A stretch of DNA of 64,000 bases, taken from positions 336,886 to 400,885 of the forward strand of contig WACJ01000308.1 of the NCBI GenBank assembly GCA_008973525.1. The letters are read 5' to 3'. The notes under the pieces are model-generated. The model was not told where the DNA came from. It did no database searches and saw only the letters and a list, made by a program, of their open reading frames with translations. The DNA is from Stenopsyche tienmushanensis. Its lineage: Eukaryota > Arthropoda > Insecta > Trichoptera > Stenopsychidae. A program made the translations under genes and the position numbers. This document shows, piece after piece, positions 23,705 to 37,090 of this stretch (its first letter is position 1; the number at the start of each line of letters is the position of its first letter).

Positions 23705-24961
23705 ATACCCTTACACCTCTTTTTGTGCGATTTCGAAGTTATGCGGCTTTTTTAAAGCAATTTTTTCTTTTTTTTAAATTTCATAAAGAGTTTGTATCGA
23801 GATATTTTGGATAAAATAGGAAATAAATCATCAACAGATAATTTGGGACTGTGTAAATCATATTGCAATTACTGAATTAAGAACACGCCCTTTTTCTGGT
23901 TTAGATTTTTGAAAAATTTGATTTCGTTTTTTTTTTTATTTTTTCCAATGTTTCGGCTGCTTACGAAGTTATAGCTGATTAGTTTTAATGAATTAGCGAG
24001 GAAAGGGGGAACTGGACTCCTTGTACTCCAGAAAGCCCTTTCCAGTAGAGTCAAAAAGGTCGTCTAGAGTAGTTTTCCACCACCTCCCTATGAAAACTAC
24101 GCAGTCTTTACAAACCCCCCAAACTCCTTATCGAGACGTTCGCGAAAGTGTTCGTCAATACGTTCACTCAGGATACCCGTTGGTTGAGCGTTCAAAATAA
24201 AACTCGGTGGTAATGCTACCTTCAATATCGAGCGAATGAGGAGGTGAATGTATGATACAGACGAAATGGATGTAACCCCTTTCCTATGAATGGATATTGA
24301 AGAGGCCCATAGTTCTGTAGTGGACTGTTAGTGGCTGCACTATGATGATGATGAAGTTTTAATGAATTAATTTACTTCAAACTGGGCACGAATCTTTTCT
24401 ATATAACAAAAATTTTAAAAAAAATCACAAGTTTTTTTTGAACTGTCGCCATTTTGTGATTTTTTTAATAAGAGACTAGAGTGACATCTTTACTAATTAT
24501 GAATTATATTGTTGGAGAAAGAAAATCTACACAGAATAATGGTGACATTGATGCTAGGTATATTATTTCTTCCGAAGAAGGGAGCTTTTTTGAGTCATAT
24601 TGAAAATCACAACGAAAATTATCATATAACGATGATAATTTATAATTAAAGTAATTATTATTTATCTAGTAGATGTCTGGAATTTGAGATGCCAGATGTC
24701 AGACATCCTTAAAATTTACCAATGATGCAAGACGTCCTTTAAATGTAACCAAAAAAGCATTTTTTAATTTCCTTATGGTTTTCCAGTTTTTTGATTAACT
24801 TTTTTTATGCGATTTTGGATATATTTTATATGGCTGTTTCAAAGTTATACGGTTTTTAAAATCCATGGAACGCAACCTCACTTTCCCTATGTAAGTCATA
24901 GCTTTTTTTGTGCGATTTTCTGCGGAACGCAACTATCGCACAAAAAAAAGTTTAAGTGTAT
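23705..24961. mobile_element. Family G, copy C, split by a LINE insertion
   Basis: The left end ATACCCTTACACCTCTTTTT pairs with the complemented right end (ATACACTTAAACTTTTTTTT), both then reading GTGCGAT. A 359-bp LINE tail lies at 23996-24354. Removing it restores the order seen in copies A and B. Without the insertion and one duplicated target the element would be about 880 bp. Confidence 0.78.
23996..24354 (+). mobile_element. LINE 3' tail insertion with perfect 15-bp duplication
   Basis: AGTTTTAATGAATTA flanks it exactly (23981-23995 and 24355-24369). The 3' end is TGCACTATGATGATGATGA, a (GAT)n-type tail. This combination means target-primed insertion of a 5'-truncated non-LTR element or a SINE that borrows its tail. 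No long frame survives. Diverged copies lie at 40765-41045 and 61362-61520. Confidence 0.85.
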
Positions 24962-27900
24962 TATTGTAAAATTTATTTTTAGTCTTCTATTGGGATTGGT
25001 GAGCGATGAAGAAAGCCTTTGGGTTTTATACCTAGATCGTAAATTTGATTGAATTTCAATATTTATAACCAATATCACTGGATGCATTCGAAATAAGATG
25101 TGTCAATCGATCAGTTTTTTGTGACATTGGTGTCATTTCATAATTCTGAAAACAAAATGCATATCATTTTTAAAAATACAATCATTTTCCAAGCTAATCT
25201 TATAGCTTTATATACAATTGACAGTAAAATTAAATAAACATTTCCAGTTAAATGCAATTATGATATTTGCTAGAAGGTGAATCACATTCTATGTTACATT
25301 GTCGTATTGTAGTATTTAATGCATTCATAATTTATCGTCATAGGAGAGTCTGAGATTTAAATAACATTGACATTGTTGTTAACGCCCAAGAATCCCCATG
25401 CATATTTTCAATAATTAACATCCGAAAATTAATTGAAAATGGTTAAACTTTATAATAATTCGAATGCAGTAATTTTCATTTTTAATATTGCCTGTCGGCG
25501 AGATTTTTATTTTTGGACGTGATCATCGATTTTTCCACGGCTGAAGATTAAACCTGATGATAAAATTCAATATTTTGCTAACCCGATTCAGAATTCTTAA
25601 TTTATGGTATTTCCAATGACCATACAATGTTTGCTCGATGAATAAATGCGATTCGACATGGATCTTCGATATCCATAAAAGTACTTTAAAGAGGTCGAAA
25701 GTGTCGTAAAATTAACAACGCTTGAAATAATTGACACGAATACTGCAAATTCTCGTCAGTCTCTCGCGTGAGACGTATACGTCTTTTTTTGTATGATTCT
25801 CAACATTGAGAAGTGATCGGATGGATTTTTTTGTTCGATGGTTGGATTTGAGTTTGGGAAGATACCGAAATGTTGGGTAATCCTTGTGCACGCGGAACGA
25901 ATTGCAAAAAGAGACCTGCCTTATTGAGAAACGAAGATGTCTCGATCAAAAGTTCACGATATTGAGAAAGCATCTTCCGCTTATTACATTTTAGTAGCTT
26001 GCAGAACTTTGAAATAGCAACTAAACCATGAATTCTCAAAATATGGGAGTTGACCCCCTCAATGGGGTCAAAATAGGTAGTCTATCTTAGTCTCGTCTTA
26101 AGATAAAAACGAAAGTTAAAAAGGTAGTTATTTAAGTCTAAAACATTATCTACTTCTTTATATGTTGAATATGACCTCTTTCTAATTTCTCATGCTGGTC
26201 TTGGCGAAGAGAAACATTGTAGAAGAGGCTTAGTAGGCATAGTAGTCTTGAAATTGAGCAGCAGCTAATTTCTTGACCATTTTCTTCTTCTTTTCCAGCC
26301 CAAAAGCAAAGAAACTACGTGGGATATCTCAACCGAAGATTCACCTTAAATGAACCTATCAATTTTGAGGACCCTCACTAATATAACAGACACATGAAAA
26401 TACTAAGACCTGGCTATCATCGTTTAGATGTTGCCATTATAGTGACTAATATGAGACCACAACTTACAAATATGTCATGAAAAATTTCAACACTATTTTA
26501 TATCATTTCGCAAAAAATCCCATTTGCAAACAGGTGATTTTATTTTTTGTATTTCAATTTATTAAATGACCGTCAAACCTATATTTTGCCCGATCATTTT
26601 CGATCAAAATATTAATGTTAACTCGTCCAAAAATGATGCAATGCACATTTTGGAAGTTATTTATTAGCATGGCCATAAATTCATGATCAAATTGACACCC
26701 AAACATTTGATTGAGCTACGAAACTATGCCATAAATTTAACGAATGACTCCATTACCGTGACATATATTGATGTTGTTCAATATTTCTTAATGATGAGAT
26801 TGAAATATATAATACGCCATGCATAATCATACTTTTATTGATGGAATTTTCGCACATCCCCTCCAACTCGATTGTTTCAAAACATACGTTCAAAAAAAGT
26901 GAGAGCCATTTGTCCCTAAAGTGGTACAGTTTTTCAAAAGTCATAAAATCTCATTTAATTGCTGTTATAAAGAGCATCGTGCAACGCTTTCGTATTACAC
27001 GACAAGTGTAACGCATAATATAACGAGTCGATAATATCATCGGAAACGATAAAGTTTATTAATGGATTTATGACTTTGAAAGAATTTTAGAAATCCATTC
27101 CCAATACGAAGAGTACTAAAAATATTTTAAAACGTGTGTCCCACGATTGTGAAGAATTCGAAATTTATCATAGTCGAATTTCGACACTTATGTGAATAAA
27201 TGCTTAGTGTTCACATGCGTTCAGCGAGTAAGAAAAGGATCATAAAAGTGAAAATAGAAAGTATAAAATTGTTTAGATGTCGCATCTATGTGGAGAAAAA
27301 AATACTTTCTAGCTCGTCAAAACTATTCATTTTGTGGACTTATTCGCCTTAAGTAAATCTCAATAAGTATCGCCAAAGAATTGCATAAATACAGACAAAT
27401 CTCTTTGTGCCGGTTATTATATTCGTTAAAACAATGGTTGCATTATTTTTGTTAATGGCTCTATTTTCAATGAAAAACACTGCGACTAATTTAAAATAGG
27501 AAGTATCGACTGTAATATAATATTTCGGAATGTAAGCTGAATCAATTTCAAAAGGTAATGGTTGAAACGATTTCGACGAAAATTATTTGTCTTTTGATCA
27601 TGTTGCGTTGATGTTGATTTGATATTTAAGAATTTAACGTTTAACTTCATAGCCTCAAATATACAATATTCATTTTTATGTTTTAAATCAGGAATAGGAA
27701 ATTGTAGATGGGCTGAAGAACACCCTGTCGCGAAACCACTGCATCAAAGCCACAATTCGCGAGATTATCAAAGATCTCATTCTGCGTATGTGTGAAGTCG
27801 ATATAGTTCTTGTAGCTGGAGTTTTATCCAAGTAAAAAAGTTCTTGGTCAAGAAATCATCTTTCCATCTCCACTTGATCATCTTCGTTCTCTTTTTCAGA

Positions 27901-29038
27901 CTTTCCGCGATTCGATAGCGAATACTTTCATTATCTTCTTGAGGTTAAGGAACATGTCTACCTTGTTGGTTCAAAACAATTTTTTTATTCGTGTATCGGA
28001 GGAAGAATCGTGTAAGAATCAATATTTAAGAACACGTTCAGTAAATTTCAAGTCGATATAAATTAAATTCGTAAAGTTATAGGGCGACGAGGAGAAACTG
28101 CGTTTCGCGAAGCTGATGAGAGGTGAGCTGAGGAACTACTTTTTCTAAGCTCACGGAAGTGCTCCCACACGCCCTAGATAAGCAATCTTTATGAAATTTG
28201 GTAGACATATGTATAATAAACGTTTTCATCATTTGATCTATAATTATTTTAAAATACTTAAACATTCTTATTTGATAAACAAAAAACTACAAAAAATGTT
28301 GATAAAAACACAAACTTTCCTTCGATCGCTCACTATTTTTTTTATTTTTTAATATTTCTTCTTGATTATAGTCTAAGCTATACATAATATTATACAAAGT
28401 AAAAATATATTTAGTTTTTTTGCTTTAAATTTCTTGTTCAGGATTTAGGACTTCCATGGTGAACAATGTCATCGCTCGCGCACCGACATACGTGGCTCCC
28501 CCCACTCCCACTAACATACTTTGTCAATCTTTAAAAAATATTTTTATGTTCAATAAAGATCGCCTAGTCAATACACTAAATATCAACATTTTATATTTAA
28601 TACTTTTTGCATAAAAAAATGTTAAAAAATCGATCACTTTTAGGGCCAAAAAGGTAAAAACGTTCATTGATTTTACATACAGATCTCTTTGCTCTTAATG
28701 TAACGAAAGTTGTTATATTTTATGACAATACCAATTAATCTCTTATACCTCAAACAACTCCACAAATATTTTTTTAAAAATTATATTGTATCAAAGATAT
28801 CTATGTTTTTGTGGCAGGAATCTCGTTTGATCGATTTAAACGACATGAAAAATAATGAAGGTGAAATAAGCTTTTTACCATAAGACTCCGCTTTAAAATT
28901 AGCTCCAGCTGACAACGACATTTAGACAGTATATAGCTCAGATAGTATTCAATTTTTTCCTGTCCTCGACTGCTTGTTTGCTTTCCGCAATGGCGCAATA
29001 TTGGATGCGCATTCAATGACGTCCAAAATGATAGGCTC
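24962..29038. other. Four kilobases without a recognised gene
   Basis: Only short frames. A small inverted repeat TGACCCC-CTCAAT-GGGGTCA lies at 26051-26070. 28060-28230 (ATGAAATTTGGTAGACATAT) has the flavour of a LINE 3' UTR but no coding support. Confidence 0.35.
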
Positions 29039-29042
29039 TTAA

Positions 29043-29750
29043 CCCTTTGCGGTTCGTAAATATTTTAGACATTTTTAAGATAAAACGTTTTTTTTTCAAT
29101 TTTTAAGTTATTATTTAATAAAACACTATTATTGTATCTATACTGAAAATATCTTGGGTTACAATATATTATATTGGGATGTAAAAATTACACGATTAAA
29201 ATCGAATTTATGCGTTTGGATCAGATTTAATGACCTTCGAGACACTGTGATCTCAAAACTGGTTACATAGTTAATTAACTAAAAATCGCGGATATTGCAT
29301 CAACCCTGATGACGCAACATGCTATCTCGCTCACTCCGCTACAAACGAATCGCGCCGCAATACTCTTTGATAAATTATACTTCAAAAAATGGCGATTTTT
29401 TGCTTACCATCGAGTATACTTTTACAATGCTTTTTGAACATTTTATGCTGAGTATTCAAGATCATCTTCATGTTTTGGGTTTTATTTTTTATCATTCGTT
29501 CATCCGATTTTTATGATCTACGTGCTTTAAAGTGTCTCTTCAAAACGTATTATTTGTCAATGGATATGAGCTCATTTCACAGCAAACATGCGAGCAAACC
29601 TTTACTTAAGATAAAGACATATCTTCTTTCAATTTGTTTTAAATTTGGAAATATTCTGCACTTATTTTCCTTTTTATACATAGCTCCTCATTATCAAAAA
29701 ATAACTAACGATATTCAAAAGTGTAAAAGGCATAAAACAAAGCACAAGGG
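29043..29750. mobile_element. piggyBac-type non-autonomous element, about 708 bp
   Basis: TTAA occurs at 29039-29042 and 29751-29754. The ends read CCCTTTGCGG and, complemented, CCCTTGTGCT. The body is AT-rich, with a 94-codon frame at 29470-29754 that looks fortuitous and runs through the right end. TTAA is common in such AT-rich DNA, so the pairing is moderately supported. Confidence 0.45.
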
Positions 29751-29754
29751 TTAA

Positions 29755-30718
29755 CTTATGTGTACCATAAATCAAAAATGACATTAAATTTTAATATTGT
29801 AAAATCACATTGTTTTCCTTTTTCTTAATCTTTAAATATATATTTTTTTAAATTGAACGAAAAATGAAGCATATTACCTAAATCTATTGAGTGACATTTC
29901 ACAAGACTGGTTCTGTCATTTTGAAAAAAAAGCCATATGAAATCGATCATTTAACTGTCATTTATTGCACTCGCTGTCATATCGATGATTTACGGTGAAA
30001 AATATAATCTATACCCTCACAATGATTATTTGATGGAATCACGAAAACAATTTTAATTGCGAATTTATCAATCTACGTTATACAACTGTAGGCGTAACGT
30101 TAACAGATATTTTCATCGATAAACGGTACAAGAGCCATAAATTAAGAGCAGCGCATACAAAACGAAGGTTTCTATCGATATTTTGACTCATCGCAAGGCT
30201 TTGGCCTTAATTGGATGCTAGGACACAGCGTTTTCAATAGCAAAATGCCCGTTTTTTGTGTGCTTAATAATGCATTTATGCGACAATGAGAATGGGGTTA
30301 AATTAAATTATTCCATATTATAACGCGCATAATGAAATATGATATGATGAGATACAATTAAGCAGTGACATTGTATCTGATGCCTATGGGCTCGCAAATC
30401 AAAGAACACCTTACATGGAAATGTGGGAGAATCGATAAAATGTTATCTTGTTTTTTACTGAATAAACTATGGACAGGCACTCAATTCGTGCGTGCAAAAG
30501 GCTTGAAACAAATTTCCATATTTGGTCTTTAAATAAAGGCATGAATTCGTTGTCATTTGGATGGAAACCGATTAAGGGTTGACGGTTTTCTACCATATAC
30601 ATATTTAGACATGTTAACTTAAAAAACCCATAGCGACGGCTGTCTTAAGACTCTTTCCTATAGTCGCTCAGCCTGAGATCCATCCAATTGAGACACGGAT
30701 TTCCCGACAAAATATTTA
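29755..30718. other. Unassigned AT-rich DNA
   Basis: Nothing recognised between the piggyBac-type element and hAT repeat copy 2. Confidence 0.35.
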
Positions 30719-31077
30719 TTTCCGTCGCTGCAGATAAATACTTACATACTATAATACTTTGATGTGATTCGTAATTATATTACGGAGAAATACAAAAATT
30801 CTGAACCCCGTATCTATTATATTTCATATCGATATTTCCATTATTAGAGTCGAGGTGTAGTAAATACATCACCGGTAGGGAAAGGTTAATATAACAATTT
30901 GAAAAACATATATGTACTCTATATGTGTATACATAGATTAAACAATTACTGCCCCTGGGTGTCGCCTAGGCTCGCTAATTAGTAGTTACGCCACTGTTTC
31001 CAAGCATTCAGATTTCGGCGGGAATGTCTCGATTTAGTAGTCTTCATCGTGCTGGTGAGGTGTACGATTTCTGTCAG
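30719..31077 (-). repeat. hAT-derived repeat, copy 2 (no coding part)
   Basis: Closely similar to 1480-1780 and to the complement of 46090-46455. Shared words include GTCGAGGTGTAGTAAATACA, CACCGGT(A/G)GGGAAAGG and GGTGAGGTGTACGATTTCTG. The transposase-coding part seen in copies 1 and 3 is absent here. Confidence 0.75.
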
Positions 31078-31769
31078 AATGAAGACGATATATAATTTCT
31101 ATTCTTCTTCAAAACCTTTACGTTCAGTTAAAATCGATTGTTTTTACCATTGATTTAAATTGATTCAACCAACGTGATTAAATTGATTTTGAACTAAAAA
31201 CATTTTTTTAAAGTCTGTAGAGTATGGAATCGGTAAATTTAGTATTAAGGGACGACAATAAAAAATGATGACCTACCTGGACGACCCCAAAGACAATTGG
31301 TCTTAAAGGCTCTTTGTATGGGTGCAGTGGCCACCCACAATTCAACATCTTGATGTTGACCTGCAAATCTGTCCACAAGAGATCAGATTCGCTACTTAAA
31401 TTGCAATAACTTGTAACAATATAATATTGAACTAATAACAACACAATCGATGCACGATCGTTCGAGCGTGATAAGACACAAATACTAAGGTCTGCTTAGG
31501 GTAGATCTAAATAATTTAACCAACAAAAACCTATCCATCATATTTTATATTATAACATTGCATCTTTGGGTTTAAAAACTTTGATTTCATTGACAAAGTA
31601 GAACATTTCTAAGCTGAGCTGTATTAAGTAAAATTGATAAAAACAAAGCTCAAAACAGATTTGGATATAAAAGATAATGTAATGAGAGTTCGATTTCGGA
31701 TATATTATTTCTTAAATAATAAGTAATCGAACATTGATATGCAATAGTATATTTTTCACAAACTGTTAT

Positions 31770-31985
31770 GAACTATACGTGCCGCGCCTCCTGCGTTGTC
31801 TTCGTCGCTGCGACAGCGCCCGATTGTTGCCTTGTACGACTGCGGAGACCGCATCGAGAGGTCACTCGGAGTGCAGGGCGCTCCTTGCAATTAGCTACGA
31901 TGATGATCCGCCGAGGAACAACCCTTTAGAAGATGGTACGGTTATTGATTCTCGACGGAGATTCATCTCTTCGAGGGCTTAAAAG
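31770..31985 (+). other. GC-rich open stretch, unassigned
   Basis: The forward frame at 31734-31982 is Arg/Ala/Cys-rich (RLLRCLRRCDSARLLPC and onward) and ends in a stop at 31980. CpG content is far above the surroundings. No motif is recognised. Transposon fragment or host exon cannot be decided. Confidence 0.25.
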
Positions 31986-32439
31986 ATGGAAAGGGAAGAC
32001 AATAAAAATATTAGTTTTATTAACTTTTCAATACAAGGCGAAGATCACGTGGCACAAGGTCCCTATTTTCAAATGTATACACTTACTAGACTCCGTCAAT
32101 TGATGTTGACCTCTGACTGACTTAGATTCGGCATTTTGACATGTTACAACCTAATTTTTGTATGTCTTATTTAACCTTTTCGTGAGTGAGCAAATTTAAA
32201 ATCGATGAAGTCGTTGTTGCCATAATCGCTTTACACCGATTACTTTCTGTCAGCTCCTGATCAGCGTAAGACAATCTTTAATTCGAGGCAGAGTCAATTG
32301 TAAATGAACACTTGATAGTGAATACAAGACCACGTCATTTCTTTACATAAACAATGCACAAAAAATCGATTCATTTGCTCCTTCTTTAGAAGGAAATGAT
32401 AATTGAACAAAGACTCATTCAACACGCAGCGAAGAACGG

Positions 32440-32735
32440 CAAGCAGTTAAATAAACAAACACTCTCGATAACACACAATATTCGGTCATTTCTTTGCGTA
32501 AAAAAATAACACACTTGTAATCGAAATCATTATAAGTCGATAAATTTGGGCTTAACGATCTATACAATCATGCGATGCATATGAAGAAGCTCTCCGTCTC
32601 AGTCTCCCGAACTGCGCTAAGTTCTCTCTGTCTCTGTCCGCCTCGGAGCTTCAATGCACAAGAGTGCTCTTTCTGAATAGTGAAGGTCAAAACGGATATT
32701 TCCGTAAGTACTCCCATACAGGTTAATACTTATCC
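32440..32735 (+). repeat. Repeat family X, copy 2
   Basis: Matches copy 1 in its left half. Its right end (GCACAAGAGTGCTCTTTCTG, then CCATACAGGTT) matches 1785-1856, where the intervening DNA holds hAT copy 1. Confidence 0.55.
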
Positions 32736-34055
32736 TATTATAGCAGTCAGCTTATAACAGATTTCAATATGTAATATAATTTTTGCTGCAACTCTTCTCT
32801 TTTCCAATTCCATTGATAAAATAGCTTAATATATTTTGAGCATGAGAATATAACTGAATAAGGAAGATGATAGGAGTGCCGATAAACTATAGCATTTACC
32901 AAATAAAGCTATAATTAAATTGATAGTGGTATGTGAGATGCGGAAAACGATGTGCACCCGTTAAGGACACATCGCCTAAACAACCCAAAGATATAACGCA
33001 AGATCTTTGGACCTGTTCGAGATGAAGAAACTCTTGTCACAATAATGAGATCCATATATCATCTCAGATGATCAATACAAGGATTAACAAGCATGTTGAC
33101 AATCGTGACCAGTTAGCAAAAAATACATTCTGACATAACTCCCATTTTTATTGTACACAAACAAACAATGATGCATTTGATATTTTCAAAAAATCTCCCA
33201 TACTTCGACTCATTCGGTGTGCATGATTTATGGTAATACGTTTGGGAACCGCTTATTAAGAAGAAGATTAGTCTGCCCTACGACTGCTTGGCATTGGACT
33301 TACCTTGTAACAGCAGACACGCCATGTCGAGATCATTGTACTCAAAGCCTGTATTTTAAGTACAGAAATTCGCCAAGTATTCGAATAAGGTGAGCGAGAT
33401 GTCTTCGCCTACATCTACAAAAATAATCTTCCAGAATATAACGCATTAGTGCGACAGGAATACTTCAAAGTGTATAATTATCTATGGATTACCATAATCT
33501 TCTCGTTAAAGCATTTGCATTTCAGCGTTAAGATGTCGAATAATTTCCACATTCCATATGTACACAACCATGATCTATTTGTATGCTAATCGATTTATTG
33601 ATCTTGAGAGCGATAACTGATGTGCTCTAGATCTCCATTGGCGACGGCCGCATTTTTTGATAGAAATAATAAAGTCGTCCTATTAAATTACAATAGTTCT
33701 TGCTATTACCGACCTTCGAAATGAAAGATCAAGGTGGCTTCTGTTTGGGTTGGTCGTAATTCAAACGAAAGACATTGATTCGATCCTGTCTGCTTTTCTA
33801 TGCTGTTGGATTAATTGGTGGTTATATAATGTTATTCAGAAGAGAATAGAGATGAATTACTTCGCATTAAAAAAATACACGGAAATAAATCTCAATCTCT
33901 AAGATCATGAGCGTAGGCGAAGCCATTAATTCATTCCGTTTAATTTCAAAGGATATCGCAACGATTACGATGTTAAGTACACTGGCGAAAATTTCAAATA
34001 TTTATTCCTGGTTCGTTTTTCGGTGTAGCAATAAATAATGATATTTCAGCACACG
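32736..34055. other. Unassigned DNA
   Basis: A strong donor-like site occurs on the minus strand near 33306 (see rejections); no gene model could be built. Confidence 0.35.
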
Positions 34056-34425
34056 CAGCGTCGTAAAAATAATATTGGCCCAAAAAGCTTACGATATCGA
34101 AACCATGACATGTGACAAACCAAATTGTGTAAGGCAGTTATGGAATACTTGTCTACGGATGGGTCGCCATTGCAATCATTTTAGAAAACTACACACACTA
34201 AACTGTATGAAGAATATAATGTCTGGTTTGACATCTTACCGAAGAAAGGGAAAGACAATGACAAAGAATATCTGCGCATGCGCACTATAAATAAATATTT
34301 TCTATGATTGGCGCGAATTTATATAATTTATTTATATAAAGTTAATCCGCGTCTGGAATCCAGCAGGAGACCCTAAATGTCGGACAGAGATAAAAAAATA
34401 ATTTTAATTTTACCTCTCAAATAAT
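34056..34425. repeat. Unit M, copy 1
   Basis: About 300 bases (from CCATGACATGTGACAAACCA to the AATAATTTTAATTTTACCTC stretch) are nearly identical to 41786-42110; over the 180-bp core only a handful of differences are seen. A forward frame common to both reads RQLWNTCLRMGRHCNHFRKL, faintly like the C-terminal HFE tail of Tc1/mariner-type transposases. Both copies lie immediately left of a family D end. Confidence 0.7.
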
Positions 34426-35048
34426 TACAGGTTATTTTGCACGTACAAGAAATCCAGTGGTGTCAGAAATGGAGACCGTGTGAACCAAAGAATAGGAAAC
34501 GCCCTCAGGCGAGGAAACCCAGTGTAGTCGGATTTGGAAACCGTGAGAGCCAAGGAATAGGGCACGTCTCCAGACAAGAAATCCAGTGGTGTCAGATTTG
34601 GAAACCGCGAGTGAGTGCGAGTTATAAGGCCGCCATAAGGGTTAATTTACATGTCAGAGGTGCCCAAAAATGAAATCCTAATTGAAGGATTGGACGCCGC
34701 CTTAGCAAAAATTAAAGAGGAAATATTACTACAGGCAACTACAACTGACATAAGGAAAAGGTGTTGAACGTACATACGAAGAAGAGGTGACCATTTGAAC
34801 AAATTTTGTAAATAAATTTAATAAAAAAATTCTTAAGAAAAATATATATTTTAAAAACAGCTATTTAGAGCTATTACGACCACAGATCAAAAATTTATTA
34901 TGATCTAATGGTGAAATTTTGGATATTTTTTCAAAATGTTGGAAAAACATATATTTTTCGACAGCCCTGACATTTCATAGGAACTATGTGGGAAACGTAG
35001 CAAAAGACCCTCATAAAAATGTCGGTCCATGTGCAAAATTCTCTTTAT
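34426..35048. mobile_element. Family D element, copy 2
   Basis: Starts TACAGGTTATTTTGCACGT and ends GGTCCATGTGCAAAATTCTC, the inverted counterpart. Inside are three tandem ~65-bp units (34447-34640), then sequence shared with copies 1 and 3 (GAGGTGACCATTTGAACAAA). Unit M lies immediately to the left. Confidence 0.7.
34447..34640 (-). repeat. Tandem ~65-bp transposase-box units (3 units)
   Basis: Repeated CCAGTGGTGTCAG words lie at about 34454, a mutated copy near 34519, and 34583, spaced about 64-65 bases. The minus strand again carries the SPDLTPLDF-type box, more decayed than at 41.6 kb. Confidence 0.75.
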
Positions 35049-36767
35049 ATAATAAATTTTATTAAAAACTCCACAAAATGTGAATTCCAACCGGTAGATG
35101 ATCGGAAAGAGAAGGAAAATCGTTTATATTCTCTCTGTCTCCGTACTTCATAGACACGGTATGCGCATGCGCCGCACTGCGTCTGCCGTACATATGTAAC
35201 ATAAAGCAACCAATAGACTAGTAGCTTGCCAATTTTATTATATATTATACAAACACAGCTTAATATTTTAGTTAAAAAAATTAGTTAACAGGGAATTTTT
35301 GTTAGGAGCTAAGAAGTTTCACTCATATCGTGCGAGAGTCCTACATTATTTTATTAACATTAGAAATTAAGATTTATATTTTAGGTGAATTGAACTAAAC
35401 TGGATGTAAGTATAGAAACTTCAGGGATAGCTTGAATAATCAATTAAGCATTTCCATCGTATTATGCTGTGTGAACCAAATGTTTCGCCGTAAATGTTTA
35501 GAGTAAAATAAACAGGTCATATGAATCATTGTTAAGACTTTTTACTTACCGGAAAAGGGACGGGAAGAGCTCGTGGCATCCGTTAAAAGATAGTTAAAAT
35601 TAAAGTTTAAAAAAAAGACAACTTGCCAACCAAAATCTTTATTTTATTATGAGCGAAAGACCTCAGCTAAGCAACCGCCGGAGATCCAGCGGGAAGAATA
35701 CGTATTTCCGCAGCCAAGGCTATCGATTTACTTTCTCTTCTTCGTTCATACATATTGATGAACGAAAACATTGAATGCGATAAAAATGATTATCTTTTCG
35801 CGTATAATCCATAAATAAAATACATCGAATGCTAAATAATTTGATTTCGAAACGATGTACGAATTTATTTTCGCTCGTAAATCTTAAAATAGTGGTCCAA
35901 TTGCTCCCTTCAATTTGTCATCGTATATTTAGTCCGATTAAAAGTTGCAATACTGCGTTTGATATATCTGCGACATTTTCGCAGTTTCTATCTTTGGACT
36001 AATTTTATTGCCTGAAAATAATAGGATTGGATGAATGTACTGAATGCGACTAGCTGCAGTACAACTTTTCCTTATAGAGAGCCTCACCTACATTCTGACG
36101 AAATTTCAAGCTCCTTTAGAGATTATGCAAATGAAGCAATGTGATTCTTACGTGCATCCACATTGAATGCCTCAAATTTTGCATGATAAAGATGTCCGCA
36201 GTTCGGATTGATTAATATCCACATTCATATTCTGGACACGGCAACTCTTCGTGGTTGACCTACGATTTAGCGTAAGTTTACGTCTTCCAATGCCAAAAAC
36301 ATGCAATATTTGTTAGCATAAATGCATGTTGCCGTAGAAGATTTGTTATCACTTTGTATAAGGTGGACGCGATGACCTGCTGACACAGTTTTGACATATT
36401 CTTCGAGAATACATAAATACCGGTCACAGCTGTTGGGTGCTCTTGTTGGTCATCGCGATATTGCGCAATGATACTTTGTCATAATGATGTTAAAATTATG
36501 GCAATTTGGAAAACGTTAAATATTGCCAAATGTATGCACTTCCTGCTTTTGAGCGCAACAGCGGATATTCGGTATACTTATTAAGAGAGACACAAATTTA
36601 TAGCGTTTGAATAAAATGAAAAAATATGTTTTTGTACAAAAATTTTATTATTTTTTTTATAGTAAAAAAATGGTGTAATCAATACTGTTCAATAAATACT
36701 AGGCTTTGTATTTTTTACAACATTAATTATAAATCGTATAGCACATTTAATATGACTCGCTGATTGT
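35049..36767. other. Unassigned DNA downstream of the gene
   Basis: 35685-35724 (CCAGCGGGAAGAATACGTAT, CGCAGCCAAGG) loosely resembles words at 13135-13184 and in repeat R copy 2. No gene recognised. Confidence 0.3.
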
Positions 36768-36773
36768 TTTATT
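36768..36773 (-). terminator. Candidate polyadenylation signal AATAAA
   Basis: AATAAA on the minus strand lies about 318 bases below the stop codon at 37091, giving a plausible 3' UTR. It is the first canonical hexamer I see downstream on that strand. No transcript end can be checked here. Confidence 0.4.
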
Positions 36774-37090
36774 GACTCATACACATCGGAGGTCCTAAAA
36801 GGACCATCTTGATAAATTTTCTGATGGTTTCAATTAAAAATAAAATTTTAAATATATACAAAAATAGATTGCATGAAACATCTTTTTGGGTTGTGTGTTG
36901 ATTCATTGAAAAGATGAGATTCAAAGCGATCATTCGATATAAAATAATCGAATGTCACGCCGATCGGAGAGAGGTTTCGATAACAATCGGCACTAGAATT
37001 TATAGAAAGTCGAAAGGCATGGACCCTAATGAGAAAGATGTTTCATTAGACTTATAAAATGGCATTTAATCTTAGGTTGTGACTCAGACG

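Noticed and set aside
26051..26070. Short inverted repeat TGACCCC...GGGGTCA
   Set aside because: Seven-base arms only, no second copy noticed and no transposon context.
33306..33340. Minus-strand ATG followed by 11 codons (MISTWRVCCYK) and a strong GTAAGT donor
   Set aside because: No acceptor-bounded exon in a fitting phase was found downstream on that strand. One good donor in AT-rich DNA is expected by chance.
35540..35600. Minus-strand donor-like site CCG|GTAAGTAA preceded by a short open frame
   Set aside because: It lies upstream of nothing recognisable on its strand and has no supported partner exon.
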